From NCBI RefSeq assembly GCF_029227915.1, contig NC_079883.1:32490001-32554000 (forward strand): a DNA stretch of 64,000 bases, written 5' to 3'. This stretch comes from Hydractinia symbiolongicarpus. Its lineage: Eukaryota > Cnidaria > Hydrozoa > Anthoathecata > Hydractiniidae. The position numbers were made by a program, and so were the translations under genes. Shown piece after piece: positions 13,844-27,426 of the stretch (position 1 is its first letter; every line of letters begins with the position of its first letter). Under the pieces are notes generated by a model, which made no database searches, was not told the origin of the DNA, and saw only the letters and a program-made list of their open reading frames with translations.

Positions 13844-16800
13844 GTGTAATCGCTGAGTTTCGGCAATCATGTCAAGTTAACAAGAATGTTATTTCTTGGA
13901 GTCCAATTGTCTCCTTTATCACATTTATCAGGTGACAGTCCAAAGTTAGTTCAATTAAGTCGCACAGTCAATCGTTTCATAGTTAAAAGCGATGCAACCT
14001 AGTAATATCAGAAAAATATCGCTAAATACATGTTGGTACGTATTTGTTACCAACCCGTTGTATCTGAAAGGGACTGACACCGTTAGAAAGTCAATAAAAT
14101 GTAGATTTTGAAACTGTCGCTATTTCTTCAGCGCGCGATAACGGATAGGATTGGTCCCACAGTAAAAAATGACTTATTTATCTTTACTCTTAAATGAAGC
14201 ACTACCACAGCGGCCAGTATATTCGCTGAGTTCCGGCAATCACGTCAAATTTAGAAGAATGTTATTTCTTGGAGTCCAATTGTCTGATTTTTTACATTTA
14301 TCAGGTCACAGTCAAAAGTTAGTTCAATTGAGTCTCACAGTCAACGTTTCATTGTTAAAAGCGATGCAACCAAGTAATATCAAAAAAATATCGCTAAATA
14401 CAAGTTGGTACGAATATGTGACCAAACCGTTGAAACTCAAACGGACTGACACCGTTAGAAAGACAATGAAATGTAGTTTTTGAAACTGTCGCTATTTCCT
14501 CAGCGCGCGATAATGTCTAGGATTGGTCCCACAATAAAAAAAGAACTTTTTTCAACTTAATTCTTAAATGCAGCGCTACCACAGAGCCTAGTGTAATCGC
14601 TGAGTTTCGGCAATCAAGTCAAATTAAGAAGAATGTTATTTCTTGGTGTCCAATTGTCTCCTTTATCACATTTATCAGATGACAGTCCAAAATTAGTTCA
14701 ATTAAGTCCCACAGTCAATCGTTTCATAGTTAAAAGCGATGCAACCTAGTAATATTACAAAAATATCGCTAAATACATGTTGGTACGAATATGTGACCCA
14801 ACCGTTGTAACTCAAATGGACTGACACCGTTGGAAAGTCAATGAAATGTAGTTCTTGAAACTGTCGCTATTTCTTTAGCGCGCGATAACGGCTAGGATTG
14901 GTCCCACAATAAAAAATGACTTTTTTTATCTTAATTCTTAAATGAAGCGCTACCCCAGGGCCCAGTGTAATCGCTGAATTTCTGCAATCATGTCAAATTA
15001 ACAAGAATGTTATTTCTTGGAGTCCAATTGTCTCCTTTATCACATATATCAGGTCACAGTCCAAAGTTAGTTCCATTAAGTCCCATAGTCAATCGTTTCA
15101 TAATTAAAAGCGATGCAACCTAGTAATATCAGAAAAATATCGCCAAATACATGTTGGTACGAATATGTGACTCAACTGCTGTAACTCAAACGGATTGATA
15201 CTTTTAGAAAGTCTATGAAATGTAGTTTTTGAAACTATTGCTAATTCTGCAGCGCGAGATAACGTCTAGGATTGGTCCCACAATAAAAAAATGACTTTTT
15301 TTAACTTAATTCTTAAATGAAGCGCTACCACAGAGCCCAGTGTTATCGCTGAGTTTCGGCAATCAAGTCAAATTAAGAAAAATGTTATTTCTTGGTGTCC
15401 AATTGTCTCCTTTACCACATTTATACGGTGACAGTCCAAAGTTAGTTCAATTAAGTCCCACAGTCAATCGTTTCATAGTTAAAAGCGATGCAACCTAGTA
15501 ATATTAGAAAAATATCGCTAAATACATGTTGGTACGAATATGTGACACAACCGTTGTAACTCAAATGGACTGACACCGTTGGAAAGTCAATGAAATGTAC
15601 TTTTTGAAACTGTCGCTATTTCTTCAGCGCGCGATAACGGATAGGATTGGTCCCACAGTAAAGTATGACTCATTTATCTAAACTCTTAAATGAAGCGCTA
15701 CCACAGCGGCCAGTGTAATCGCTGAGTTTCGGCAATCATGTCAAGTTAACAAGAATGTTATTTCTTGGAGTCCAATTGTCTCCTTTATCACATTTATCAG
15801 GTGACAGTCCAAAGTTAGTTCAATTAAGTCGCACAGTCAATCGTTTCATAGTTAAAAGCGATGCAACCTAGTAATATCAGAAAAATATCGCTAAATACAT
15901 GTTGGTACGTATTTGTGACCAAACCGTTGTAACTGAAAGGGACTGACACCGTTAGAAAGTCAATTAAATGTAGATTTTGAAACTGTCGCTATTTCTTCAG
16001 CGCGCGATAACGGATAGGATTGGTGCCACAGTAAAAAATGACTTATTTATCTTTACTCTTAAATGAAGCGCTACCCCAGGGCCCAGTGTAATCGCTGAAT
16101 TTCTGCAATCATGTCAAATTAACAAGAATCTTATTTCTTGGAGTCCCATTGTCTCCTTTATCACATATATCAGGTCACAGTCCAAAGTTAGTTCCATTAA
16201 GTCCCATAGTCAATCGTTTCATAATTAAAAGCGATGCAACCTAGTAATATCAGAAAAATATCGCCAAATACATGTTGGTACGAATATGTGACTCAACTGT
16301 TGTAACTCAAACGGATTGATACTTTTAGAAAGTCTATGAAATGTAGTTTTTGAAACTATTGCTATTTCTTCAGCGCGAGATAACGTCTAGGATTGGTCAC
16401 ACAATAAAAAAATGACTTTTTTTAACTTAATTCTTAAATGAAGCGCTACCACAGAGCCCAGTGTAATCGCTGAGTTTCGGCAATCAAGTCAAATTAAGAA
16501 AAATGTTATTTCTTGTTAACCAATTGTCTTCTTTACCACATTTATACGGTGACAGTCCAAAGTTAGTTCAATTAAGTCCCACAGTCAATCGTTTCATAGT
16601 TAAAAGCGATGCAACCTAGTAATATTAGAAAAATATCGCTAAATACATGTTGGTACGAATATGTGACACAACCGTTGTAACTCAAATGGACTGACACCGT
16701 TGGAAAGTCAATGAAATGTAGTTCTTGAAACTGTCGCTGTTTCTTTAGCGCGCCATAACGGCTAGGATTGGTCCCACAATAAAAAATGACTTTTTTTTAT

Positions 16801-17200
16801 CTTAATTCTTAAATGAAGCGCTACCACAGAGCCCAGTGTAATCGCTGAGTTTCTGCAATCATGTCAAATTAACAAGAATGTTATTTTTTGGAGTCCATTT
16901 TTCACCTTTATCACATTTACCAGGTCACAGTCCAAAGTTAGTTCAAATAAGTCCCATAGTCAATCGTTTCATAATTAAAAGTGATGCAACCTAGTAATAT
17001 CAGAAAAATATCGCCAAATACATGTTGGTACGAATATGTGACTCAACTGTTGTAACTCAAATGGATTGATACTTTCAGAAAGTCTATGAAATGTAGTTTT
17101 TGAAACTATTGCTATTTAATCAGCGCGCGATCACGTCTAGGATTGGTCCCACAATAAAAAAATGACTTTTTTTATCTTAATTCTTAAATGAAGCGCTACC
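13844..17200. repeat. Satellite block with interleaved 5- and 3-monomer repetitions
   Basis: A monomer with AATCATGTCAAGTTAACAAG occurs near 13870 and again about 1,870 bp (five monomers) later. A monomer preceded by CTACCCCAGGGCCCAGTG occurs near 14965 and again about 1,124 bp (three monomers) later, with shared rare bases (CTGAATTTCTGCAATC, GCCAAATACATG, CGGATTGATACTTTTAG). These two spacings overlap, which indicates successive duplications of different register. Confidence 0.65.
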
Positions 17201-19994
17201 ACAGAGCCCAGTCTAATCGCTGAGTTTCGGCAATCATGTCAAATTAAGAAGAATGTTATTTCTTGGAGTCCAATTGTCTCCTTTATTACATTTATAAGGT
17301 AAAAGTCCAAAGTTAGTTCAATTAAGTCCCACAGTCAATCGTTTCATAGTTAAAAGCGATGCAACCTAGTAATATTAGAAAAATATCGCTAAATACATGT
17401 TAGTACGAATATGTGACCCAACCGTTGTAACTCAAACGGACTGACACCGTTAGAAAGTCAATGAAATGTAGTTTTTGAAACTATCCCTATTTCTTCAGCG
17501 CGCGATAACGGATAGGATTGGTCCCAAAGTAAAAAATGACTTATTTATCTAAATTTTTTAATGAAGCGCTACGACAGCGCCCAGTGTAATCGCTGAGTTC
17601 CGGCAATCACGTCAAATTAAGAAGAATGCTATTTCTTGGAGTCCAATTGTCTCATTTATCACATTTATCAGGTCACAGTTCAAAATCAGTTCATTTAAGT
17701 CCCACGGTCAATCGTTTCACTGTTAAAAGCGATACAACCTAGTAATAACGGAAATATATCACGAAATACATGTTGGTCAGAATTTGTGCCTCAACCGTTG
17801 TAACTCAAACGGATTGATACTGTTAGAAAGTCAATGAAATGTACTTTTTGAAACTGTCTCTATTTCTTTAGCGCGGCATAACGGCTAGGATTGGTCCCAC
17901 AGTAAGAAATGACTTATTTATCTAAATTTTTAAATGAAGCGCTACCCCAGCGCCCAGTGTAATCGCTGAGTTTCGGCAATCATTTCATATTAAGAAGAAT
18001 GTTATTTCTTGGAGTCCAATTGTCTCACTTTCACATTTATAAGGTCACAGTCCATAATCAGTTCAATTAAGTCCCACAGTCAATCGTTTAACTGTTAAAA
18101 GCCATACAACCTAGTAATATCAGAAAAATATCGCTAAAGACATGTTGGTACGAATATGTGACCCAACCGTTGTAACTCAAACGGATTGATGCTGTTAGCA
18201 AGTCAATGAAATGTACTTTTTGAAACTGTCGCTATTTCTTCAGCGCGCATAAACGGCTAGGATTGGTCCCACAGTAAGAAATGACTTATTTATCTAAATT
18301 TTTAAATGAAGCGCTACCACAGCGCCCAGTGTAATCGCTGAGTTTCGGCAATCATTTCATATTAAAAAGAATGCTATTTCTTGGAGTCCAATTGTCTCAC
18401 TTTCACATTTATAAGGTCACAGTCCATAATCAGTTCAATTAAGTCCCACAGTCAATCGTTTCACTGTTAAAAGCCATACCACCTAGTAATATCAGAAAAA
18501 TTTCGCTAAATATATGTTGGTACGAATATGTGACCCAACCGTTGTAACTCAAACGGATTGACACAGTTAGAAAGTCAAAGAAGTGTAGTTTTTGAAACTG
18601 TCGCTATTTCTTCAGCGTGCAATAATGGACAGGATTGGTCCCACAAAAAAGAACGACTCATTTATCTAAATTTTTAAATGAAGCGCTACCACAACACCCA
18701 GTGTAATCGTTGATTTGCGGCAATCACGTCAAATTAAGAAGAATGTTATTCTTGGAGTTCATTTGTGTCATTTATCACATTGATCAGGTCACAGTCCAAA
18801 GTTAGTTCAATTAAGTCCCACTGTGAATCGTTTCACTGTTATAAGCGATGCAACCTAGCAATATCAGAAAAATATCGCTAAAGACATGTTGGTACGAATA
18901 TGTGACCCAACCGTTGTAACTCAAACGGATTGATGCTGTTAGCAAGTCAATGAAATGTACTTTTTGAAACTGTCGCTATTTCTTCAGCGCGCATAAACGG
19001 CTAGGATTGGTCCCACAGTAAGAAATGACTTATTTATCTAAATTTTTAAATGAAGCGCTACTACAGCGCCCAGTGTAATCGCTGAGTTTCGGCAATCACT
19101 TCATATTCAGAAGAATGTTATTTCTTCGAGTCCAATTGTCTCACTTTCACATTTATAAGGTCACAGTCCATAACCAGTTCAATTAAGACCTACAGTCAAT
19201 CGTTTCACTGATAAAAGCCATACAACCTAGTAACATCAGAAAAATATCGCTTAATACATGTTGGTACGAATATGTGCCTGAACCGTTGTAACTCAAACGG
19301 ATTGATGCCTTTAGCAAGTCAATGAAATGTACTTTTTGAAACTGTCTCTATTTCTTCAGAGCGGGATAACGGCTAGGATTGGCCCCACAGTAAAAAATTA
19401 CTTTTTTATTTTAATTTTTAATTGAAATGCTACCACAGCGCCCAGTGTAATCGCTGAGTTCCGGCAATCATTTCATATTAAAACGAATGCTATTTCTTGG
19501 AGTCCAATTGTCTCACTTTCACATTTATAAGGTCACAGTCCATAATTAGTTCAATTAAGTCCCACAGTCAATCGTTTCACTGTTAAAAGCCATGCCACCT
19601 AGTAATATCAGAAAAACTTCGCTAAATATATGTTGGTACGAATATGTGACCCAACCGTTGAAACTCAAACGGACTGTCACCGTTAGAAAGTCAATGAAAT
19701 GTAGTTTTTGAAATTGTCGCTATTTCTTCAGCTCGCGATAACGGCTAGGATTGGTCCCACAGTAAGAAATGACTTATTTATGTAAATTTTTAAATGAAGC
19801 GCTACGACAGCGCCCAGTGTAATCGGCGAGTTTCGGCAATCATTGAATATTAAAAAGAATGTTAATTGTTGGAGTCCAATTGTCTCACTTTCACATTTAT
19901 AAGGTTACAGTCCATAATCAGTTCAATTAAGTCCCACAGTCAATCGTTTCACTGTTAAAAGCCATACAACCTAGTAATATCAGAAAAATATCGC
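16265..19994. repeat. 10-monomer tandem duplication, copy 1 (3,730 bp)
   Basis: Every base from 16265 aligns with the base 3,730 positions downstream, through ten different monomers. Reading the two copies side by side I see about a dozen single-base differences, near 99.7% identity. One example is TCTTGTTAAC versus TCTTGGTAAC; another is CATTGAATAT versus CATTTCATAT. Homology is lost abruptly upstream of 16265 (TCGCCAAATA here, TCGCTAAATA at the counterpart). The block contains the transition from the family resembling 1-16 kb to the CACTTTCACATTTATAAGG subfamily. Confidence 0.95.
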
Positions 19995-22900
19995 TAAATA
20001 CATGTTGGTACGAATATGTGACTCAACTGTTGTAACTCAAACGGATTGATACTTTTAGAAAGTCTATGAAATGTAGTTTTTGAAACTATTGCTATTTCTT
20101 CAGCGCGAGATAACGTCTAGGATTGGTCACACAATAAAAAAATGACTTTTTTTAACTTAATTTTTAAATGAAGCGCTACCACAGAGCCCAGTGTAATCGC
20201 TGAGTTTCGGCAATCAAGTCAAATTAAGAAAAATGTTATTTCTTGGTAACCAATTGTCTCCTTTACCACATTTATACGGTGACAGTCCAAAGTTAGTTCA
20301 ATTAAGTCCCACAGTCAATCGTTTCATAGTTAAAAGCGATGCAACCTAGTAATATTAGAAAAATATCGCTAAATACATGTTGGTACGAATATGTGACACA
20401 ACCGTTGTAACTCAAATGGACTGACACCGTTGGAAAGTCAATGAAATGTAGTTCTTGAAACTGTCGCTGTTTCTTTAGCGCGCGATAACGGCTAGGATTG
20501 GTCCCACAATAAAAAATGACTTTTTTTTATCTTAATTCTTAAATGAAGCGCTACCACAGAGCCCAGTGTAATCGCTGAGTTTCTGCAATCATGTCAAATT
20601 AACAAGAATGTTATTTTTTGGAGTCCATTTTTCACCTCTATCACATTTACCAGGTCACAGTCCAAAGTTAGTTCAAATAAGTCCCATAGTCAATCGTTTC
20701 ATAATTAAAAGTGATGCAACCTAGTAATATCAGAAAAATATCGCCAAATACATGTTGGTACGAATATGTGACTCAACTGTTGTAACTCAAATGGATTGAT
20801 ACTTTCAGAAAGTCTATGAAATGTAGTTTTTGAAACTATTGCTATTTAATCAGCGCGCGATCACGTCTAGGATTGGTCCCACAATAAAAAAATGACTTTT
20901 TTTATCTTAATTCTTAAATGAAGCGCTACCACAGAGCCCAGTCTAATCGCTGAGTTTCGGCAATCATGTCAAATTAAGAAGAATGTTATTTCTTGGAGTC
21001 CAATTGTCTCCTTTATTACATTTATAAGGTAAAAGTCCAAAGTTAGTTCAATTAAGTCCCACAGTCAATCGTTTCATAGTTAAAAGCGATGCAACCTAGT
21101 AATATTAGAAAAATATCGCTAAATACATGTTAGTACGAATATGTGACCCAACCGTTGTAACTCAAACGGACTGACACCGTTAGAAAGTCAATGAAATGTA
21201 GTTTTTGAAACTATCCCTATTTCTTCAGCGCGCGATAACGGATAGGATTGGTCCCAAAGTAAAAAATGACTTATTTATCTAAATTTTTTAATGAAGCGCT
21301 ACGACAGCGCCCAGTGTAATCGCTGAGTTCCGGCAATCACGTCAAATTAAGAAGAATGCTATTTCTTGGAGTCCAATTGTCTCATTTATCACATTTATCA
21401 GGTCACAGTTCAAAATCAGTTCATTTAAGTCCCACGGTCAATCGTTTCACTGTTAAAAGCGATACAACCTAGTAATAACGGAAATATATCACGAAATACA
21501 TGTTGGTCAGAATTTGTGCCTCAACCGTTGTAACTCAAACGGATTGATACTGTTAGAAAGTCAATGAAATGTACTTTTTGAAACTGTCTCTATTTCTTTA
21601 GCGCGGCATAACGGCTAGGATTGGTCCCACAGTAAGAAATGACTTATTTATCTAAATTTTTAAATGAAGCGCTACCCCAGCGCCCAGTGTAATCGCTGAG
21701 TTTCGGCAATCATTTCATATTAAGAAGAATGTTATTTCTTGGAGTCCAATTGTCTCACTTTCACATTTATAAGGTCACAGTCCATAATCAGTTCAATTAA
21801 GTCCCACAGTCAATCGTTTAACTGTTAAAAGCCATACAACCTAGTAATATCAGAAAAATATCGCTAAAGACATGTTGGTACGAATATGTGACCCAACCGT
21901 TGTAACTCAAACGGATTGATGCTGTTAGCAAGTCAATGAAATGTACTTTTTGAAACTGTCGCTATTTCTTCAGCGCGCATAAACGGCTAGGATTGGTCCC
22001 ACAGTAAGAAATGACTTATTTATCTAAATTTTTAAATGAAGCGCTACCACAGCGCCCAGTGTAATCGCTGAGTTTCGGCAATCATTTCATATTAAAAAGA
22101 ATGCTATTTCTTGGAGTCCAATTGTCTCACTTTCACATTTATAAGGTCACAGTCCATAATCAGTTCAATTAAGTCCCACAGTCAATCGTTTCACTGTTAA
22201 AAGCCATACCACCTAGTAATATCAGAAAAATTTCGCTAAATATATGTTGGTACGAATATGTGACCCAACCGTTGTAACTCAAACGGATTGACACAGTTAG
22301 AAAGTCAAAGAAGTGTAGTTTTTGAAACTGTCGCTATTTCTTCAGCGTGCAATAATGGACAGGATTGGTCCCACAAAAAAGAACGACTCATTTATCTAAA
22401 TTTTTAAATGAAGCGCTACCACAACACCCAGTGTAATCGTTGATTTGCGGCAATCACGTCAAATTAAGAAGAATGTTATTCTTGGAGTTCATTTGTGTCA
22501 TTTATCACATTGATCAGGTCACAGTCCAAAGTTAGTTCAATTAAGTCCCACTGTGAATCGTTTCACTGTTATAAGCGATGCAACCTAGCAATATCAGAAA
22601 AATATCGCTAAAGACATGTTGGTACGAATATGTGACCCAACCGTTGTAACTCAAACGGATTGATGCTGTTAGCAAGTCAATGAAATGTACTTTTTGAAAC
22701 TGTCGCTATTTCTTCAGCGCGCATAAACGGCTAGGATTGGTCCCACAGTAAGAAATGACTTATTTATCTAAATTTTTAAATGAAGCGCTACCACAGCGCC
22801 CAGTGTAATCGCTGAGTTTCGGCAATCACTTCATATTCAGAAGAATGTTATTTCTTCGAGTCCAATTGTCTCACTTTCACATTTATAAGGTCACAGTCCA

Positions 22901-23724
22901 TAACCAGTTCAATTAAGACCTACAGTCAATCGTTTCACTGATAAAAGCCATACAACCTAGTAACATCAGAAAAATATCGCTTAATACATGTTGGTACGAA
23001 TATGTGCCGGAACCGTTGTAACTCAAACTGATTGATGCCTTTAGCAAGTCAATGAAATGTACTTTTTGAAACTGTCTCTATTTCTTCAGAGCGGGATAAC
23101 GGCTAGGATTGGCCCCACAGTAAAAAATTACTTTTTTATTTTAATTTTTAATTGAAATGTTACCACAGCGCCCAGTGTAATCGCTGAGTTCCGGCAATCA
23201 TTTCATATTAAAACGAATGCTATTTCTTGGAGTCCAATTGTCTCACTTTCACATTTATAAGGTCACAGTCCATAATTAGTTCAATTAAGTCCCACAGTCA
23301 ATCGTTTCACTGTTAAAAGCCATGCCACCTAGTAATATCAGAAAAACTTCGCTAAATATATGTTGGTACGAATATGTGACCCAACCGTTGAAACTCAAAC
23401 GGACTGTCACCGTTAGAAAGTCAATGAAATGTAGTTTTTGAAATTGTCGCTATTTCTTCAGCTCGCGATAACGGCTAGGATTGGGCCCACAGTAAGAAAT
23501 GACTTATTTATGTAAATTTTTAAATGAAGCGCTACGACAGCGCCCAGTGTAATCGGCGAGTTTCGGCAATCATTTCATATTAAAAAGAATGTTAATTGTT
23601 GGAGTCCAATTGTCTCACTTTCACATTTATAAGGTTACAGTCCATAATCAGTTCAATTAAGTCCCACAGTCAATCGTTTCACTGTTAAAAGCCATACAAC
23701 CTAGTAATATCAGAAAAATATCGC
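19995..23724. repeat. 10-monomer tandem duplication, copy 2 (3,730 bp)
   Basis: This is the downstream copy of 16265-19994. The junction lies inside a 28-base stretch (19995-20022) common to the monomers on both sides, ending in TACGAATATGTGAC. After it the sequence switches from the local ACCCAACCG form to ACTCAACTG, the form found at the beginning of copy 1. The crossover therefore took place in register within a conserved monomer segment. Confidence 0.95.
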
Positions 23725-23900
23725 TAAATACATGTTGGTACGAATATGTGACCCAACCGTTGTAACTCAAACGGATTGACACAGTTAGAAAGTCAAAGAA
23801 GTGTGGTTTTTGAAACTGTCGCTATTTCTTTAGCGCGGCATAACGGCTAGGATTGGTCCCACAGTAAGAAATGACTTATTTATCTAAATTTTTAAATGAA

Positions 23901-25390
23901 GCGCTACCCCAGCGCCCAGTGTAATCGCTGAGTTTCGGAAATCACTTCATATTAAGAAAAATGTTATTTCTTGGAGTCCAATTGTCTCACTTTCACATTT
24001 ATAAGGTCACAGTCCATAATCAGTTCAATTAAGACCCACAGTCAATCGCTTCACTGTTAAAAGCCATACAACCTAGTAATATCAGAAAAATATCGCTAAA
24101 TACATGTTGGTACGAATATGTGACCCAACCGTTGTAACTCAAACCGATTGATGCTGTTAGCAAGTCAATGAAATGTACTTTTTGAAACTGTCGCTATTTC
24201 TTCAGCGCGCATAAACGGCTAGGATTGGTCCCACAGTAAGAAATGACTTATTTATCTAAATTTTTAAATGAAGCGCTACGACAGCGCCCAGTGTAATCGC
24301 TGAGTTCCGGAAATCACGTCAAATTAAGAAGAATGCTATTTCTTGGAGTCCAATTGTCTCATTTATCACATTTATCAGGTCACAGTTCAAAATCAGTTCA
24401 ATTAAGTCCCACAGTCAATCGTTTCACTGTTAAAAGCCATACCACCTGGTAATATCAGAAAAATTTCGCTAAATATATGTTGGTACGAATATGTGACCCA
24501 ACCGTTGTAACTCAAACGGATTGACACAGTTAGAAAGTCAAAGAAGTGTAGTTTTTGAAACTGTCGCTATTTCTTTAGCGCGGCATAACGGCTAGGATTG
24601 GTCCCACAGTAAGAAATGACTTATTTATCTAAATTTTTGAATGAAGCGCTACCCCAGCGCCCAGTGTAATCGCTGAGTTTCGGAAATCACTTCATATTAA
24701 GAAGAATGTTATTTCTTGGAGTCCAATTGTCTCACTTTCACATTTATAAGGTCACAGTCCATAATCAGTTCAATTAAGACCCACAGTCAATCGTTTCACT
24801 GTTAAAAGCCATACAACCTAGTAATATCAGAAAAATATCGCTAAATACATGTTGGTACGAATATGTGACCAAACCGTTGTAACTCAAACCGATTGATGCT
24901 GTTAGCAAGTCAATGAAATGTACTTTTTGAAACTGTCGCTATTTCTTCAGCGCGCATAAACGGCTAGGATTGGTCCCACAGTAAGAAATGACTTATTTAA
25001 CTAAATTTTTAAATGAAGCGCTACGACAGCGCCCAGTGTAATCGCCGAGTTTTGGCAATCATTTCATATTAAAAAGAATGTTATTTCTTGTAGTCCAATT
25101 GTCTCACTTTCACATTTATAAGGTCACAGTCCATAATCAGTTCAATTAAGTCCCACAGTCAATCGTTTCACTGTTAAAAGCCATACCACCTAGTAATATC
25201 AGAAAAATTTCGCTAAATATATGTTGGTACGAATATGTGACCCAACCGTTGTAACTCAAACGGATTGACACAGTTAGAAAGTCAAAGAAGTGTAGTTTTT
25301 GAAACTGTCGCTATTTCTTCAGCGTGCAATAATGGACAGGATTGGTCCCACAATAAAGAACGACTCATTTATCTAAATTTTTGAATGAAG
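23901..25390. repeat. Tandem 2-monomer satellite duplication (745 bp)
   Basis: The marker GCGCTACCCCAGCGCCCAG followed by a GAGTTTCGGAAATCACTTC monomer occurs at 23901 and again at 24646. The following monomers share the bases AAACCGATTGATGCTGTTAG. The two copies are close but not identical, for example TTTTTAAATG versus TTTTTGAATG. Confidence 0.75.
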
Positions 25391-26040
25391 CGCTACCACA
25401 ACGCCCAGTGTAATCGTTGATTTCCGGCAATCACGTCAAATTAAGAAGAATGTTATTCTTGGAGTTCATTTGTGTCATTTATCACATTGATCATGTCACA
25501 GTCCATAATTAGTTCAATTAAGTCCCACAGTCAATCGTTTCACTGTTAAAAGCCATACCACCTAGTAATATCAGAAAAATTTCGCTAAATATATGTTGGT
25601 ACGAATATGTGACCCAACCGTTGTAACTCAAACGGATTGACACAGTTAGAAAGTCAAAGAAGTGTAGTTTTTGAAACTGTCGCTATTTTTTCAGCGTGCA
25701 ATAATGGACAGGATTGGTCCCACAATAAAGAACGACTCATTTATCTAAATTTTTAAATGAAGCGCTACCACAACGCCCAGTGTAATCGTTGATTTCCGGC
25801 AATCACGTCAAATTAAGAAGAATGTTATTCTTGGAGTTCATTTGTGTCATTTATCACATTGATCAGGTCACAGTCCAAAGTTAGTTCAATTAAGTCCCAC
25901 TGTCAATCGTTTCACTGTTATAAGCGATGCAACCTAGTAATATCAGATAAATATCGCTAAATACATGTTGGTACGAATATGTGACCCAACCGTTGAAACT
26001 CAAACGGACTGTCACCGTTAGAAAGTCAATGAAATGTAGT
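25290..26040. repeat. Single-monomer tandem duplication
   Basis: One monomer, marked by AAAGAAGTGTAG, AATAATGGACAGG, GAACGACTCATTTATC, AATCGTTGATTTCCGG and the short form GTTATTCTTGGAGTTC, is present twice in a row about 373-374 bp apart. It begins near 25290 and again near 25663. Only a few bases differ between the two, such as TTTTTGAATG versus TTTTTAAATG and TCATGTCAC versus TCAGGTCAC. Confidence 0.75.
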
Positions 26041-27426
26041 TTTTGAAATTGTCGCTATTTCTTCAGCTCGCGATAACGGCTAGGATTGGTCCCACAGTAA
26101 GAAATGACTTCTTTATCTAAATTTTTAAATGAAGCGCTACGACAGCGCCCAGTGTAATCGCCGAGTTTCGGCACTCATTTCATATTAAAAAGAATGTTAT
26201 TTCTTGGAGTCCAATTGTCTCACTTTCACATTTATAAGGTCACAGTCCATAATCAGTTCAATTAAGTCCCACAGTCAATCGTTTCACTGTTAAAAGCCAT
26301 ACAACCTAGTAATATCAGAAAAATATCGCTAAATACATATTGGTACGAATATGTGACCCAACCGTTGTAACTCAAACGGATTGACACCGTTAGAAAGTCA
26401 AAGAAGTTTCGTTTTTGAAACTATCCCTATTTCTTCAGCGCGCGATAACGGATAGGATTGGTCCCACAGTAAAAAATGACTTATTTATCTAAATTTTTAA
26501 ATGAAGCGCTACGACAGCGCCCAGTGTAATCGCTGAGTTCCGGAAATCACGTCAAATTAAGAAGAATGCTATTTTTTGGAGTCCAATTGTCTCATTTGTC
26601 ACATTTATCAGGTCATAGTTCAAAATCAGTTCAATTAAGTCCCACGGTCAATCGTTTCACTGTTAAAAGCGATACAACCTAGTAATAACGGAAAGATATC
26701 ACGAAATACATGTTGGTCAGAATTTGTGCCTCAACCGTTGTAACTCAAACGGATTGATACTGTTAGAAAGTCAATGAAATGTACTTTTTGAAACTGTCTC
26801 TATTTCTTTAGCGCGGCATAACGGCTAGGATTGGTCCCACAGTAAGAAATGACTTATTTATCCAAATTTTTAAATGAAGCGCTACCCCAGCGCCCAGTGT
26901 AATCGCTGAGTTTCGGCAATCATTTCATATTAAGAAGAATGTTATTTCTTGGAGTCCAATTGTCTCACTTTCACATTTATAAGGTCACAGTCCATAATCA
27001 GTTCAATTAAGTCCCACAGTCAATCGTTTAACTGTTAAAAGCCATACAACCTAGTAATATCAGAAAAATATCGCTAAATACATGTTGATACGAATATGTG
27101 TCCCAACCGTTGTAACTCAAACCGATTGATGCTGTTAGCAAGTCAATGAAATGTACTTTTTGAAACTGTCGCTATTTCTTCAGCGCGCATAAACGGCTAG
27201 GATTGGTCCAACAGTAAGAAATGACTTATTTATCTAAATTTTTAAATGAAGCGCTACCACAGCGCCCAGTGTAATCGCTGAGTTTCGGAAATCACTTCAT
27301 ATTAAGAAGAATGTTATTTCTTCGAGTCCAATTGTCTCACTTTCACATTTATAAGGTCACAGTCCATAATCAGTTCAATTAAGACCCACAGTCAATCGTT
27401 TCACTGTTAAAAGCCATACAACCTAG

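Noticed and set aside
14169-14483. Open frame of 104 codons in the satellite
   Set aside because: It reads through ordinary monomer sequence whose other copies are interrupted by stops in the same frame. There is no domain, and the frame exists only through local substitutions.
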